Below are positions 7,945 to 15,231 of a stretch of 34,603 nucleotides of DNA, in pieces. A program made the position numbers and the translations under genes. This DNA comes from Thiobacillus sp. (GTDB taxonomy: Bacteria > Pseudomonadota > Gammaproteobacteria > Burkholderiales > Thiobacillaceae). The notes beneath the pieces were generated by a model, which was given only the letters and a program-made list of their open reading frames with translations, was not told the origin of the DNA and searched no databases. Position 1 is the first letter of the stretch; every line of letters starts with the position of its first letter. The stretch is taken from contig JANJXF010000097.1 in the NCBI GenBank assembly GCA_024709165.1, positions 1 through 34,603 on the forward strand, given 5' to 3'.

Positions 7945-9320
7945 GGATGTCCTTCCTGCGGGGCGTCGGGCAGACGGCCCAGCGCATGGTTCAAGCGCGA
8001 AAACGCCGTCAGCCAGTCGGTGTCGCCCTGCGCTCGCGCCTGACGGGCGCGTGCCAGATCGGCCTGCGCGGTGAGAAGTTCGAGCAGACTGCCGACACCG
8101 GCTTCGTAACGGGCCGCCGCGGCGCGCGCCGATTCGCTCGCGCTGTCGAACTGCGCGGCGATGAGCGCGCGCGCCGCCTGCGCGCTACGCGCATCGTGCC
8201 AGGCCTCGGCCACGGTGCGCGCGACGTCGGCGTATCCCGCGTCGGCCTCGGCGTCGAGCCGTGCGGCCTCGCGCTCGGCGGCGCGTGCTGCCGCGCGCAG
8301 ACGCCCGCCGTCGACCAGCGGCAGGACGACATTGACACCGACATTGTAGGTGCTCGACGGGGTGCGGTCGTCTTCCAGAAAGAACGTGCGCCCCGTGGTG
8401 GCGCTCAGCGACAGGCTGGGCCAGCGCGCCGCCCGCGCCTGCACGGCATCCTGCCGTGCCGCGGCGGCCGCGGCGCGCAGCGCCTGCAGATCGGGGCGCT
8501 GCCGTTCCGCCTCGGTGAGCAGGTCGGCCAGCAGCGCCTGCGCCTCCGGTGGCGGCGCACTTTCCCAGTCGAGGACCAAGGTCTGCGTCTGCGCCAGGCC
8601 GGCCGCCTGTTTCAGCGCCGCATCCGCCTTGGCGCGGTCGCGTTCGGCCAGTTGGTGTGCGCGTTGCGCCTCGGCGAGCGCGGCGCGCGCGCGCAGTTCA
8701 TCAGCACGCGACGCGAGCCCGCCGCGCAGGCGAATCGCGACGGCGTCGAGACTGGCGCGCAGGGCGTCTTCCTGTTCGGCTTCCGCGTCGACGCGCGCGC
8801 GGGCCGCAATGAGCGCGAAGGCGGCCGCCTCGACCTCGGCGATCACGTCCTGCAGCAGCCGGTTGTTTTGCAGCAGCCGTGCGATCAACTGGTAGCGCTG
8901 CGCCTCGATACCGGCGCTGAGCGCACCGAAATCGTGAATGAGATAGCTCAGGGTCAGGCTCGGCCCATAGCGATGCAGCGTGGGCGCGGCCGCGCCCGAG
9001 CTCGACAATGCGCGACTCCGGGTGAATGCGAACTGCGCGGTGAGCGTCGGCCAGCGGGCCGCTTCGGCCTCATCGAGCCGTGCGGCTTCCGCCTGGATGA
9101 CGAGCCACGCCGCACGCGATGCCGCGCGTGTGCGCAGCGCATGTTCTGTGAGCGCCGCCAGACTGGCGAAGCGCACGGTATCGGACGTGCCAGCCGGCGC
9201 AGAGACAGGAACGGGCGGCACATCGGGCCGCAGCCAGAACGCGCCCGGATTCGCGGGCAGATCCAGCGCCGCGACAGCCGACCCGACGAAGCAGAAAGGA
9301 ATCAATAGCAGACGTCTCAA
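7941..9320 (-). CDS. TolC-family outer-membrane efflux protein
   Basis: 459-residue outer-membrane factor. The N-terminal MRRLLLIPFCFVGSAVA is a signal peptide. The mature part shows the two long OEP alpha-helical repeats with TolC-family signatures such as WPTLTAQFAFTRS in the first half and WPSLSLSATTGRT in the second, and a C-terminal LLELLTAQADLARARQA. It forms the trimeric channel of the tripartite pump encoded downstream. The start is TTG at 9320, chosen because it gives the signal peptide; no good Shine-Dalgarno precedes it. It is first in the operon. Confidence 0.88.
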   Translation of the reverse strand: MRRLLLIPFCFVGSAVAALDLPANPGAFWLRPDVPPVPVSAPAGTSDTVRFASLAALTEHALRTRAASRAAWLVIQAEAARLDEAEAARWPTLTAQFAFTRSRALSSSGAAAPTLHRYGPSLTLSYLIHDFGALSAGIEAQRYQLIARLLQNNRLLQDVIAEVEAAAFALIAARARVDAEAEQEDALRASLDAVAIRLRGGLASRADELRARAALAEAQRAHQLAERDRAKADAALKQAAGLAQTQTLVLDWESAPPPEAQALLADLLTEAERQRPDLQALRAAAAAARQDAVQARAARWPSLSLSATTGRTFFLEDDRTPSSTYNVGVNVVLPLVDGGRLRAAARAAEREAARLDAEADAGYADVARTVAEAWHDARSAQAARALIAAQFDSASESARAAAARYEAGVGSLLELLTAQADLARARQARAQGDTDWLTAFSRLNHALGRLPDAPQEGHP

Positions 9321-9498
9321 GATGCACCGATTCTAAAGGAGTCCGGGCCCAATCCGGGGATCATGCGCCACACCTGCGGGTCCGCGCCAATTCACCCACA
9401 TCGCGCAAACCAGCGCTGACGCCGGCCCTCGCGCGGCACCGCTATCGCGCAGGTGGAGCGCATCGCCGTGACGGGACCGCGGAGCAATCGTGGCGTGC
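9321..9498. other. Spacer between DUF202 gene and efflux operon
   Basis: 178 bp with no gene I can support. It should contain the efflux operon promoter. An 8-bp inverted repeat (CACCTGCG at 9371-9378, CGCAGGTG at 9448-9455) is present, but with a 69-bp loop in GC-rich DNA it may be chance. Confidence 0.4.
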
Positions 9499-9867
9499 CT
9501 ACAGTTCGTGGAACAGATACGCCAGCAGGGCGCAGCCCAGGACCAGCACCGCCGCGTTCATGGCGATTCCCGGCCAGGTGAGATAGCCCTGCGGAATTTC
9601 GCCGGGCCCCAGGGTTGCGAGCACGCGCCGGAACTGCACGACGGCGAGCGCGATGAAGGCCAGCGCCAGGATGACGAAACCGACGCCGATCCAGAACGAC
9701 AGATCGCGCCCTACATGCCCGAGAGAGGGTCGCAGCGTATGCAACAGCAAGCCGAAACGCTCCAGCATGAAACCGAACGCCATCAGCGCCAGACCCGTGC
9801 GATTCCACGCCATCAGCGTGCGCTCGGCCGCGAAGAAGACCCGCGGATCGTCGAGGGCGGACTTCAC
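9499..9867 (-). CDS. DUF202 (YidH-type) small membrane protein
   Basis: 122-residue membrane protein. It carries the DUF202/YidH signature near the N terminus (DPRVFFAAERTLMAWNRTG) followed by three predicted TM helices (about residues 22-42, 55-76 and 98-118). No biochemical role is established for the family. The start is a GTG at 9867, overlapping the oxyR stop codon by 4 nt (GTGA) and preceded by GGAGG; the open frame continues upstream but only as an oxyR shadow. Coupling to oxyR suggests co-expression under peroxide stress, which is inference. Confidence 0.85.
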   Translation of the reverse strand: MKSALDDPRVFFAAERTLMAWNRTGLALMAFGFMLERFGLLLHTLRPSLGHVGRDLSFWIGVGFVILALAFIALAVVQFRRVLATLGPGEIPQGYLTWPGIAMNAAVLVLGCALLAYLFHEL

Positions 9868-10769
9868 GCTGCCTCCACGCCTGCGGGCAGGCTCGCCTTG
9901 AACGTCGTCGCCAGACGTTCGAACGTTTCCGGAAACGGTGCGCGCTTGCGCCATGCCATGGCGATGGTTCGCCCCGGCGGCGGCGCCCGGAACGGCCGGA
10001 TCTCGACTGATTTTCTGCTCACACGCGGTCCGGCGTCGACCGCGAGCGCGGGCAGCAGCGTCAGCCCCAATCCCATGCCGACCATCTGCCGCAGTGTCTC
10101 CAGGCTCGTCGCGCGCACTTCCTCGCGACGGTTCTGGCGTGCGCCGCACACGTCGAGCGCCTGGTCGCGCAGGCAATGCCCTTCGTCGAGCAAGAGGAGT
10201 TTCTCGTTCATGATGTCGGCCACCTCCAGCGTACTGCGCGTCGCCAGTTCGTGCCCCGCGGGTAAGGCTGCGTAGAACGGCTCGTGGAACAACGGCTCGA
10301 CCCGCAACGCATCGTCGTGCACCGGCAGGGCAAGCAGGCCGGCGTCGAGCTTGCCGTCGGCGAGATGGGCGAGGATCTGCGGCGTCATTTCTTCGCGCAA
10401 CAGCAAACGCAGGCCCGGATGCATCCTGTGGGCCAGCGTCAGTGCATGGGGCAGGTAATACGGTCCGAGCGTGGGAATGACGCCCAGATGGACCGTGCGC
10501 GCCATCGGATCCTGCGCGTGCCTGGCGAGATCACGAATACGCTCCGCCTCCTCGACGACATTGCGCGCCGCAGCGACGATCTCCCACCCAATCGGCGTCG
10601 GCGTGACACGCTTGAGGCTGCGGTCGATGAGCGTGACGCCGAGGAAGTTTTCCAGTTTCCTGATCTGGGTCGACAATGTCGACTGCGTGATGAAGCAGGC
10701 TTCCGCCGCACGGCCGAAGTGGCCATGGTCAGCGAGCGCCACCAGGTACTTCAATTCCTGCAGGGTCAT
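9864..10769 (-). CDS. oxyR: Peroxide-sensing LysR-type regulator OxyR
   Basis: 301-residue LysR-family activator. The winged HTH is at residues 1-60 (ITQSTLSTQIRKLENFLG). The sensor is diagnostic: GHCLRDQALDVC places cysteines at exactly residues 199 and 208, the pair that forms the H2O2-induced disulfide in E. coli OxyR. The ATG at 10769 matches the family N terminus MTLQELKYLVALAD. The downstream DUF202 gene overlaps its stop. OxyR activates peroxide defence genes; the rubrerythrin cassette 6 kb away, with a T-N11-A palindrome, is a plausible target. Confidence 0.96.
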   Translation of the reverse strand: MTLQELKYLVALADHGHFGRAAEACFITQSTLSTQIRKLENFLGVTLIDRSLKRVTPTPIGWEIVAAARNVVEEAERIRDLARHAQDPMARTVHLGVIPTLGPYYLPHALTLAHRMHPGLRLLLREEMTPQILAHLADGKLDAGLLALPVHDDALRVEPLFHEPFYAALPAGHELATRSTLEVADIMNEKLLLLDEGHCLRDQALDVCGARQNRREEVRATSLETLRQMVGMGLGLTLLPALAVDAGPRVSRKSVEIRPFRAPPPGRTIAMAWRKRAPFPETFERLATTFKASLPAGVEAA

Positions 10770-10814
10770 GGGATGCGTTCGATTTTGTCAATGAATCCAT
10801 TCTAGATCATTCAC

Positions 10815-10843
10815 GTGACAAGTGCCGCCGACTGGTCTTAAAT
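10815..10843 (+). promoter_or_regulatory. Candidate promoter of ZIP transporter gene
   Basis: GTGACA (10815-10820, five of six against the -35 consensus) and TTAAAT (10838-10843, four of six) are 17 bp apart. Initiation would fall around 10849-10851, at the left arm of the inverted repeat described next. TCACGTGA at 10811-10818 is an 8-bp palindrome overlapping the -35. Confidence 0.35.
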
Positions 10844-10903
10844 CCGGTTGTCGTGCGATGCGCCGCTCCCGTTACTGGGCACGCCGCACGACAAGGAGAC
10901 CGG
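10844..10903 (+). promoter_or_regulatory. Leader inverted repeat enclosing the ZIP ribosome binding site
   Basis: TTGTCGTGCG (10848-10857) and CGCACGACAA (10885-10894) are perfect 10-bp arms around a 27-nt loop. An outer CCGG/CCGG pairing (10844-10847 with 10900-10903) would extend the helix, leaving GGAGA (10895-10899), the core of the Shine-Dalgarno, as a bulge. It lies 7 nt upstream of the ATG at 10910. Either an mRNA element controlling translation or a DNA operator is possible. Confidence 0.55.
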
Positions 10904-10909
10904 ACACGC

Positions 10910-11827
10910 ATGAATTCCAGCCCACGCGCCCTGCGGGCGTACCTCACCGACCCGCGCCATACCCGCAGCCTGCGTTTTGGCGCGTGGGCCCTCGGTGCGC
11001 TCCTGCTGGCGGGGCTGACGTGGGTCGCCATCGCGCAGGGCGGCACACGTCTGGACACGCCGATGGGGCACGCGCTCGCCGGCTCCGCGGCGGCGGCACT
11101 CGCCACTGCGCTGGGTGCGCTGCCGGCGCTGTTCGTGCGCGAGATTTCACCGCGCTGGCAGGACATCATGCTCGGCTTCGGCGCCGGCGTCATGGCCGCG
11201 GCGGCGAGCTTCTCGCTCATCCTGCCGGGCGTGGCCGCCGGTGCCGATCTTCTCGGCAGCCGGCCGGCGGGCTCCGCGCTGGTTGCGGGCGGTCTGCTGC
11301 TGGGAGCGTTGTTGCTGCTGCTGGCGGATAAGGTGGTGCCGCACGAGCATGCGCAGGCGGGCCACCACGGTCCAGACTGGCTGCACCTGCGGCAGGTATG
11401 GCTAATGGTGTTCGCGATCGCCCTGCACAATTTTCCGGAAGGCATGGCGATCGGTGTCGGTTTTTCCGGCGCCGATCTCGCCGTCGGCGTGCCACTGGCT
11501 GTGGCGATTGCGATCCAGGACATTCCGGAAGGTCTGGTGGTCGCCGTGGCGCTGCGCACCGTCGCCTACGCGCCGTGGCAGGCCGCGCTCGCCGCGGCTC
11601 TCACCGGACTTGCCGAACCGGTCGGTGCCGTCGCCGGCGTCGCGTTGACCTCGGGATTCGCGCCGCTCTATCCCGCGGGGCTCGGCTTTGCCGCCGGCGC
11701 GATGATCTGGGTGGTCTCCCACGAAATCATCCCGGAGACGCACCGCAAGGGCCACCAGCAGGCCGCCACCCTCGGCCTCATCGGCGGCTTCGTGGTGATG
11801 CTGCTGCTGGACACCGCCCTGGGCTGA
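10910..11827 (+). CDS. ZIP-family metal transporter
   Basis: 305-residue inner-membrane protein with about eight TM helices. The ZIP metal-binding motifs are clear: HNFPEG (residues 173-178, TM4) and QDIPEG (203-208, TM5). A short histidine-rich loop (PHEHAQAGHHG, about 144-154) precedes TM4. Bacterial ZIPs (ZupT, GufA types) import zinc and often iron or manganese; the metal here is not determinable. The start is the ATG at 10910 after AAGGAG (10893-10898); upstream in-frame codons do not look like ZIP and run through the leader hairpin. It is divergent from oxyR, so manganese or iron uptake tied to peroxide stress is conceivable. Confidence 0.9.
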   Translation: MNSSPRALRAYLTDPRHTRSLRFGAWALGALLLAGLTWVAIAQGGTRLDTPMGHALAGSAAAALATALGALPALFVREISPRWQDIMLGFGAGVMAAAASFSLILPGVAAGADLLGSRPAGSALVAGGLLLGALLLLLADKVVPHEHAQAGHHGPDWLHLRQVWLMVFAIALHNFPEGMAIGVGFSGADLAVGVPLAVAIAIQDIPEGLVVAVALRTVAYAPWQAALAAALTGLAEPVGAVAGVALTSGFAPLYPAGLGFAAGAMIWVVSHEIIPETHRKGHQQAATLGLIGGFVVMLLLDTALG

Positions 11828-11848
11828 CTCCACCCCGGAACGACGCCG

Positions 11849-12556
11849 TCAGGCGCTTGCCATCGCCGGTTGCCCCAGTGCGACAGGCGGATTCTCGTGG
11901 TGCGCGTGCATCGCCAGGGTGTAAATCTGCTGCAGGTCCTCCTCGCTGACGTCAACGAAGGTATCGATCTGCGACAGCGCATAGACCAGGCTGCTGTGAG
12001 GAATCATGCACATTTCCTTGGCGCCAGTGACCGGGTCGTGGCAGCGTGCATGCCAGATCTGCGGGTAACGTCGCCACGCGAGCGGGTAGTTGAATGCCAC
12101 CGCCACGGCCACCAGCACCAGCACGTTCAACAGCACCGGGCTGAAGACAAAAGAATAGCCAAGCGCATGAACGGCCGGCCCGCCAAGCACGGCGTACAGG
12201 GCTGTGGCGCCGCCGGGTGCATGCAGGCAGCGCATGCCGTACATTGCCGTAATCGACAGCCCTACCGCGAGCGACGCCGCAACCATGAGATCGTCGCCGA
12301 ACCAGCGCACACAGGCCACGCCAATGAAGGCCGACACCAGGTGTCCACCCACCACCGGCCAGGGTTGCGACATGGCGCCATGCGGCGCGGCGAACAGCAG
12401 CACCGCGCTGGATCCAATGGACGCGACCGCAAACAGGACGCTGTGTCCCTCCAGCCAGAACTGGGTGACCCACAGCGCCGCGAGGATGCCGGCGAAGCCG
12501 CCCAGGCCGGAAATCCAGTGTTCCCGCGTCGAAACCGAATAGGCAAGTTTGCGCAT
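11849..12556 (-). CDS. HPP-family membrane protein
   Basis: 235-residue integral membrane protein. It has the HPP core of about four to five TM helices (about residues 17-160) with GGFAGILAALWVTQF at the start, AAPHGAMSQPWPVVGGH in place of the name-giving motif, and GMRCLHAPGGATALYAVLGG. A soluble tail (SQIDTFVDVSEEDLQQIY) follows. Plant and cyanobacterial HPP relatives have been linked to nitrite transport, but for proteobacterial members no function is established. The ATG at 12556 follows GAGGGG; the long upstream extension of the frame is unlikely. A small ORF ends 10 nt upstream on the same strand. It is convergent with the ZIP gene. Confidence 0.82.
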   Translation of the reverse strand: MRKLAYSVSTREHWISGLGGFAGILAALWVTQFWLEGHSVLFAVASIGSSAVLLFAAPHGAMSQPWPVVGGHLVSAFIGVACVRWFGDDLMVAASLAVGLSITAMYGMRCLHAPGGATALYAVLGGPAVHALGYSFVFSPVLLNVLVLVAVAVAFNYPLAWRRYPQIWHARCHDPVTGAKEMCMIPHSSLVYALSQIDTFVDVSEEDLQQIYTLAMHAHHENPPVALGQPAMASA

Positions 12557-12566
12557 GTGCCGCCCC

Positions 12567-12794
12567 TCAGCCCAGGTTCGCTGTGCGCAGCGACCGTACG
12601 CTGCCGATACCGCCTGCCTGTCCGGCACCGGAGTAAAGCAGAAACGCGCGGAATCGAGCGTGGACTGCACGGCCGAGGCGCATGGCGAGCTGCCGGAGGA
12701 CACACAGCGCATCGGCAACGCGGGGCTGCGGCAGGGTTGCGCCCCCGTCGCCTGGCGCGGACGCCAGGCTTGCCTGGCGGGCGGGCTGATTCAT
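12567..12794 (-). CDS. Small hypothetical ORF upstream of HPP gene
   Basis: 75-residue ORF with no family I recognise; Ala/Arg/Gly-rich, no signal peptide and no convincing TM helix. Support: the ATG at 12794 has a well-placed GAGGA 7 nt upstream, the stop is only 10 nt before the HPP gene whose ribosome binding site overlaps it, and the strand and spacing imply co-transcription. Against: other frames are open too, and GC-rich DNA gives many chance ORFs. It could be a leader ORF rather than a functional protein, as its first codons carry alternative hairpins (12751-12779). Confidence 0.4.
   Translation of the reverse strand: MNQPARQASLASAPGDGGATLPQPRVADALCVLRQLAMRLGRAVHARFRAFLLYSGAGQAGGIGSVRSLRTANLG
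12751..12779 (-). repeat. Three-arm alternative hairpin in small ORF
   Basis: CCTGGCG (12751-12757), its exact inverse CGCCAGG (12762-12768) and CCTGGCG again (12773-12779) are each separated by 4 nt. The middle arm can pair with either flank but not both, the logic of mutually exclusive RNA hairpins. It lies 15-43 nt into the small ORF on the minus strand. Confidence 0.5.
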
Positions 12795-12803
12795 GTCGAA
12801 TTC

Positions 12804-12818
12804 CTCAAGAATGTTGAG
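12804..12818 (-). promoter_or_regulatory. Hairpin over the small ORF ribosome binding site
   Basis: CTCAA (12804-12808) and TTGAG (12814-12818) form a 5-bp stem. On the minus strand the 3' arm TTGAG runs straight into the GAGGA used as Shine-Dalgarno for the ORF starting at 12794, so pairing would occlude it. The stem is short and could be chance. Confidence 0.3.
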
Positions 12819-12954
12819 AACCAAAGCCATCTCCTGCCCTCTCGCCCGCCCGCGGAGCGGAGGGAGGCCGACGGAGCGAGCGAATGGACGGACGTTCATG
12901 ACCCGGAGCGCCGTCCTGCCACGAGCACTGGCTTGTTCAGGATGGACGGAGTCT

Positions 12955-13029
12955 AAATTACTAAAAAGTATTCATCCAGCGATAAATTTTGCGGTTTAAT
13001 ATCGAACATACAAATACGACTATATTTAC
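12955..13029 (+). promoter_or_regulatory. AT-rich divergent control region before LysR gene
   Basis: This 75-bp segment is strikingly AT-rich against its surroundings and separates the LysR gene (+) from the small ORF and HPP gene (-). It includes the dyad TACT-AAAA-AGTA (12959-12970). A LysR regulator normally binds such a divergent region. No Shine-Dalgarno is visible before the LysR ATG. The remaining 12795-12954 is GC-rich with nothing else I can name. Confidence 0.4.
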
Positions 13030-13890
13030 ATGGATACCGAACTCGCACGCACTTTCCTCGCTGTCGCCAGCAGCGGCAACTTCGTCGCCGCGGCAAGCCG
13101 GTTGCACGTCACTCAGTCGACAGTGAGCGCACGCATCCAGACTCTGGAAACGACACTGGGCAGACGCCTGTTCCAGCGTGGCCGCAGCGGTGCGACGCTT
13201 ACCCCGGCGGGCAGACGTTTTCTGCGCCACGCCAACAACCTGGTGCGCACGATGGAGCAGGCGCGTCACGACATCGGGTTGCCGGAGGGCTATCACGACG
13301 TCGTCGCGCTGTCGGCGCGTATCGCATTGTGGGAGGGGTTTCTGCCGCACTGGGTGGCGTGGATGCGCGCCCAGGCGCCGGACGTCTCGCTGCGTCTGGA
13401 AATCGGCTTCGAAGCGGACATCATGCAGAACCTGGTCGAGGGTGCGATCGACATCGGCGTGATCTACACGTCGAGTGCGCGTCCCGGCCTCGCAGCCGAC
13501 CTGCTGTTCGAGGAGGACCTGATTCTGGTGACGAGCGATCTCGCGCGCGGCTGGCCGGACCCCGGCTACATCCACATCGACTGGGAAGCGGAATTCCACG
13601 AGCAGTTCACCGAGCACTTTCCCCATGTGCCAACGCCGACGCTGGTCGCCAACATCGGCTGGCTGGGTGTGCAGCAGCTGCTCGCCTTCGGCGGCAGTGG
13701 CTATTTCCCGCGCCGTCTGGTGCAGCAGCACATCGCGGCAGGCCATTTGTGGCGGGTGCCAGACAGCCCGCGCTTCAGAGTTCCGGTGTGGATGGTCTAT
13801 CCGCGCCGCCACGACAGCGACTCGCTGGCACAGGCACTCGGCGGATTGCGTGCGCTGGCGCGCGACGAGCGGCTGCGCAACGCGGACTGA
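13030..13890 (+). CDS. LysR-type transcriptional regulator, ligand unknown
   Basis: 286-residue LTTR with the HTH at residues 1-60 (HVTQSTVSARIQTLETTLG) and the substrate-binding fold from about residue 88. The C-terminal domain has no OxyR-type cysteines, so it is a separate regulator. It is divergent from the small ORF plus HPP gene across an AT-rich intergenic region, the usual layout when an LTTR controls its neighbour; that target assignment is inference. The ATG at 13030 gives the standard N terminus (MDTELARTFLAVASSGNF). Its stop codon directly abuts the stop of the convergent methyltransferase gene. Confidence 0.9.
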   Translation: MDTELARTFLAVASSGNFVAAASRLHVTQSTVSARIQTLETTLGRRLFQRGRSGATLTPAGRRFLRHANNLVRTMEQARHDIGLPEGYHDVVALSARIALWEGFLPHWVAWMRAQAPDVSLRLEIGFEADIMQNLVEGAIDIGVIYTSSARPGLAADLLFEEDLILVTSDLARGWPDPGYIHIDWEAEFHEQFTEHFPHVPTPTLVANIGWLGVQQLLAFGGSGYFPRRLVQQHIAAGHLWRVPDSPRFRVPVWMVYPRRHDSDSLAQALGGLRALARDERLRNAD

Positions 13891-14499
13891 TCAGGCAGGC
13901 TTGCGTGCGACGAGGTCGATCAGCGCGGATTGTCCGTGATGATGGGTGCCTTCGCTGATGAAGGATTCGTGTTCTGCAAGATGCAGGATATCCCAGTCGC
14001 CGAACCAGCTACGCAACAGATCGGCGGTGTACATATGCGCAGGATCGGGCGGCCCGCCGGTGCCGAATTCGATCTGCTTCGGCGTATAGCCCTGCAGGAT
14101 GAGCAGACCACCTGGCGCGAGCGTGCGGCGAATGCCGGCGACGATGCGCTCACGCGCGGGCGGTGGCGCGAACTGGATGAAGATCGCAACCACCAGATCG
14201 TAGGCCGCCGTGGGCCAGTGCCAGCCGAGCGCGTCAGCCTGCTCGGTGTCTATGGCGACACCGCGCGCCGCGGCGAGTTTCCTCGCCTTGTCCAGCGCAA
14301 AGGGCGAAAAATCAATGGCATGCACCCGCGCGCCTTGCTCTGCGAGCCATACCCCATTGCGGCCCTCGCCGTCGGCGATCGCCAGCGTGCGCATGCCGGG
14401 CCGGATGCGCGCCGCCTGGCTCGCCAGAAACACGTTCGGCGCCGTACCGAAAATGTACCCCTCGGTAGCGTAGCGTGTATCCCAGAACTCCCGGCTCAC
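13891..14499 (-). CDS. Class I SAM-dependent methyltransferase
   Basis: 202-residue protein starting with FWDTRYATEGYIFGTAPNVF, an N terminus shared with TehB-like and uncharacterised class I methyltransferases. Motif I is degenerate (TLAIADGEGRNGVWLA), followed by the acidic motif II residue in VHAIDFSPFALDKARKLA and by a motif-IV-like YDLVVAIFIQF. The substrate is unknown. The start is a GTG at 14499 that overlaps the dsbC stop by 4 nt (GTGA), so it is coupled to dsbC; the same frame is open further upstream only as a dsbC shadow. No good Shine-Dalgarno is visible, consistent with coupling. Confidence 0.85.
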   Translation of the reverse strand: MSREFWDTRYATEGYIFGTAPNVFLASQAARIRPGMRTLAIADGEGRNGVWLAEQGARVHAIDFSPFALDKARKLAAARGVAIDTEQADALGWHWPTAAYDLVVAIFIQFAPPPARERIVAGIRRTLAPGGLLILQGYTPKQIEFGTGGPPDPAHMYTADLLRSWFGDWDILHLAEHESFISEGTHHHGQSALIDLVARKPA

Positions 14500-15206
14500 T
14501 TGGCGTTCGTGACAAGCAGCCGTTCCAGCTGCGCGGCCGGCACCATGCCGGGCACGCGCACGCCGTTGGCGAACACCAGGGTCGGCGTGCCGCCCACTTT
14601 CAGCTTGTTGCCCAGCGCGACGGTGGCGTCGACCGGATTGGCGCACTTGCCATCGTTGTTCGGCACGCTGCCGCGTGTGATGTAGTCGTCCCACGCCTTG
14701 TTGCGGTCGGGTGCGCACCAGATCTGCTTCGAGATCTGCACCGCCTTCGGATGCAGGCCCTCGATCGGATAGAGAAAAGTGTATACGGTGATGTTGTCCA
14801 CCTGCGCGAGTTCGGCCTCGAACTTGCGGCAGAACGGGCAATCGACATCGGAAAACACCGCCAGCTTGCGCTCGCCCTTGCCCTTCACGGTCTTCAGCGC
14901 GTTGGCGAGCGGCAGGGTGTCCCACTTCACCGCCTGCAGGCGGCTCAGGCGTTGCTGCGTCACGTTTGCACGACTCTTCAGCTCGATGACGTCGCCGGCG
15001 AAGATGTATTCGCCCTTGGCATCCACATACACGATCTGGCCATCGAGATAGACCTCGAACAGGCCGCTGTACGGCGTTTTCTGCACCGATTCGATGCGCG
15101 CCTGCGGGAACTGGGCGGTGATCGCCTTGCGGATCACCGACTCGTTGGCCTGTGCCGTCGCGGTGACCATGAGGGTTGCGGCCAACGCCAGGGGGGTGAA
15201 TTTCAT
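14496..15206 (-). CDS. dsbC: Thiol:disulfide interchange protein DsbC
   Basis: 236-residue periplasmic disulfide isomerase. A signal peptide (residues 1-20, ending TATAQA) is followed by the dimerisation domain and the thioredoxin-fold domain with catalytic CPFC (C123, C126, in SDVDCPFCRKF), a second structural cysteine pair (C164, C188) as in E. coli DsbC, and the cis-proline loop VGGTPTLVF. It repairs mis-paired disulfides and is kept reduced by DsbD. The ATG at 15206 has GGAG correctly spaced; an upstream in-frame ATG lacks one. In E. coli DsbC-like isomerisation matters for LptD, whose gene lies 5 kb away. Confidence 0.95.
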   Translation of the reverse strand: MKFTPLALAATLMVTATAQANESVIRKAITAQFPQARIESVQKTPYSGLFEVYLDGQIVYVDAKGEYIFAGDVIELKSRANVTQQRLSRLQAVKWDTLPLANALKTVKGKGERKLAVFSDVDCPFCRKFEAELAQVDNITVYTFLYPIEGLHPKAVQISKQIWCAPDRNKAWDDYITRGSVPNNDGKCANPVDATVALGNKLKVGGTPTLVFANGVRVPGMVPAAQLERLLVTNAK

Positions 15207-15231
15207 CGGGAACTCCAGAGTGGACAAGAAA

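Noticed and set aside
7947-9308. 453-codon plus-strand ORF opposite the TolC-like gene
   Set aside because: Antisense shadow; the minus-strand protein has a signal peptide and family motifs, this one has none.
9371-9455. 8-bp inverted repeat with a 69-bp loop upstream of the efflux operon
   Set aside because: Arm length and distance are compatible with chance in GC-rich DNA; no terminator or operator context.
12549-12956. 135-codon plus-strand ORF between HPP and LysR genes
   Set aside because: It overlaps the better supported small minus-strand ORF, has no ribosome site that convinces and no family resemblance.
9864-13890. The two LysR genes as paralogous copies of one regulator
   Set aside because: Only the first has the OxyR cysteine pair; lengths and C-terminal sequences differ throughout.
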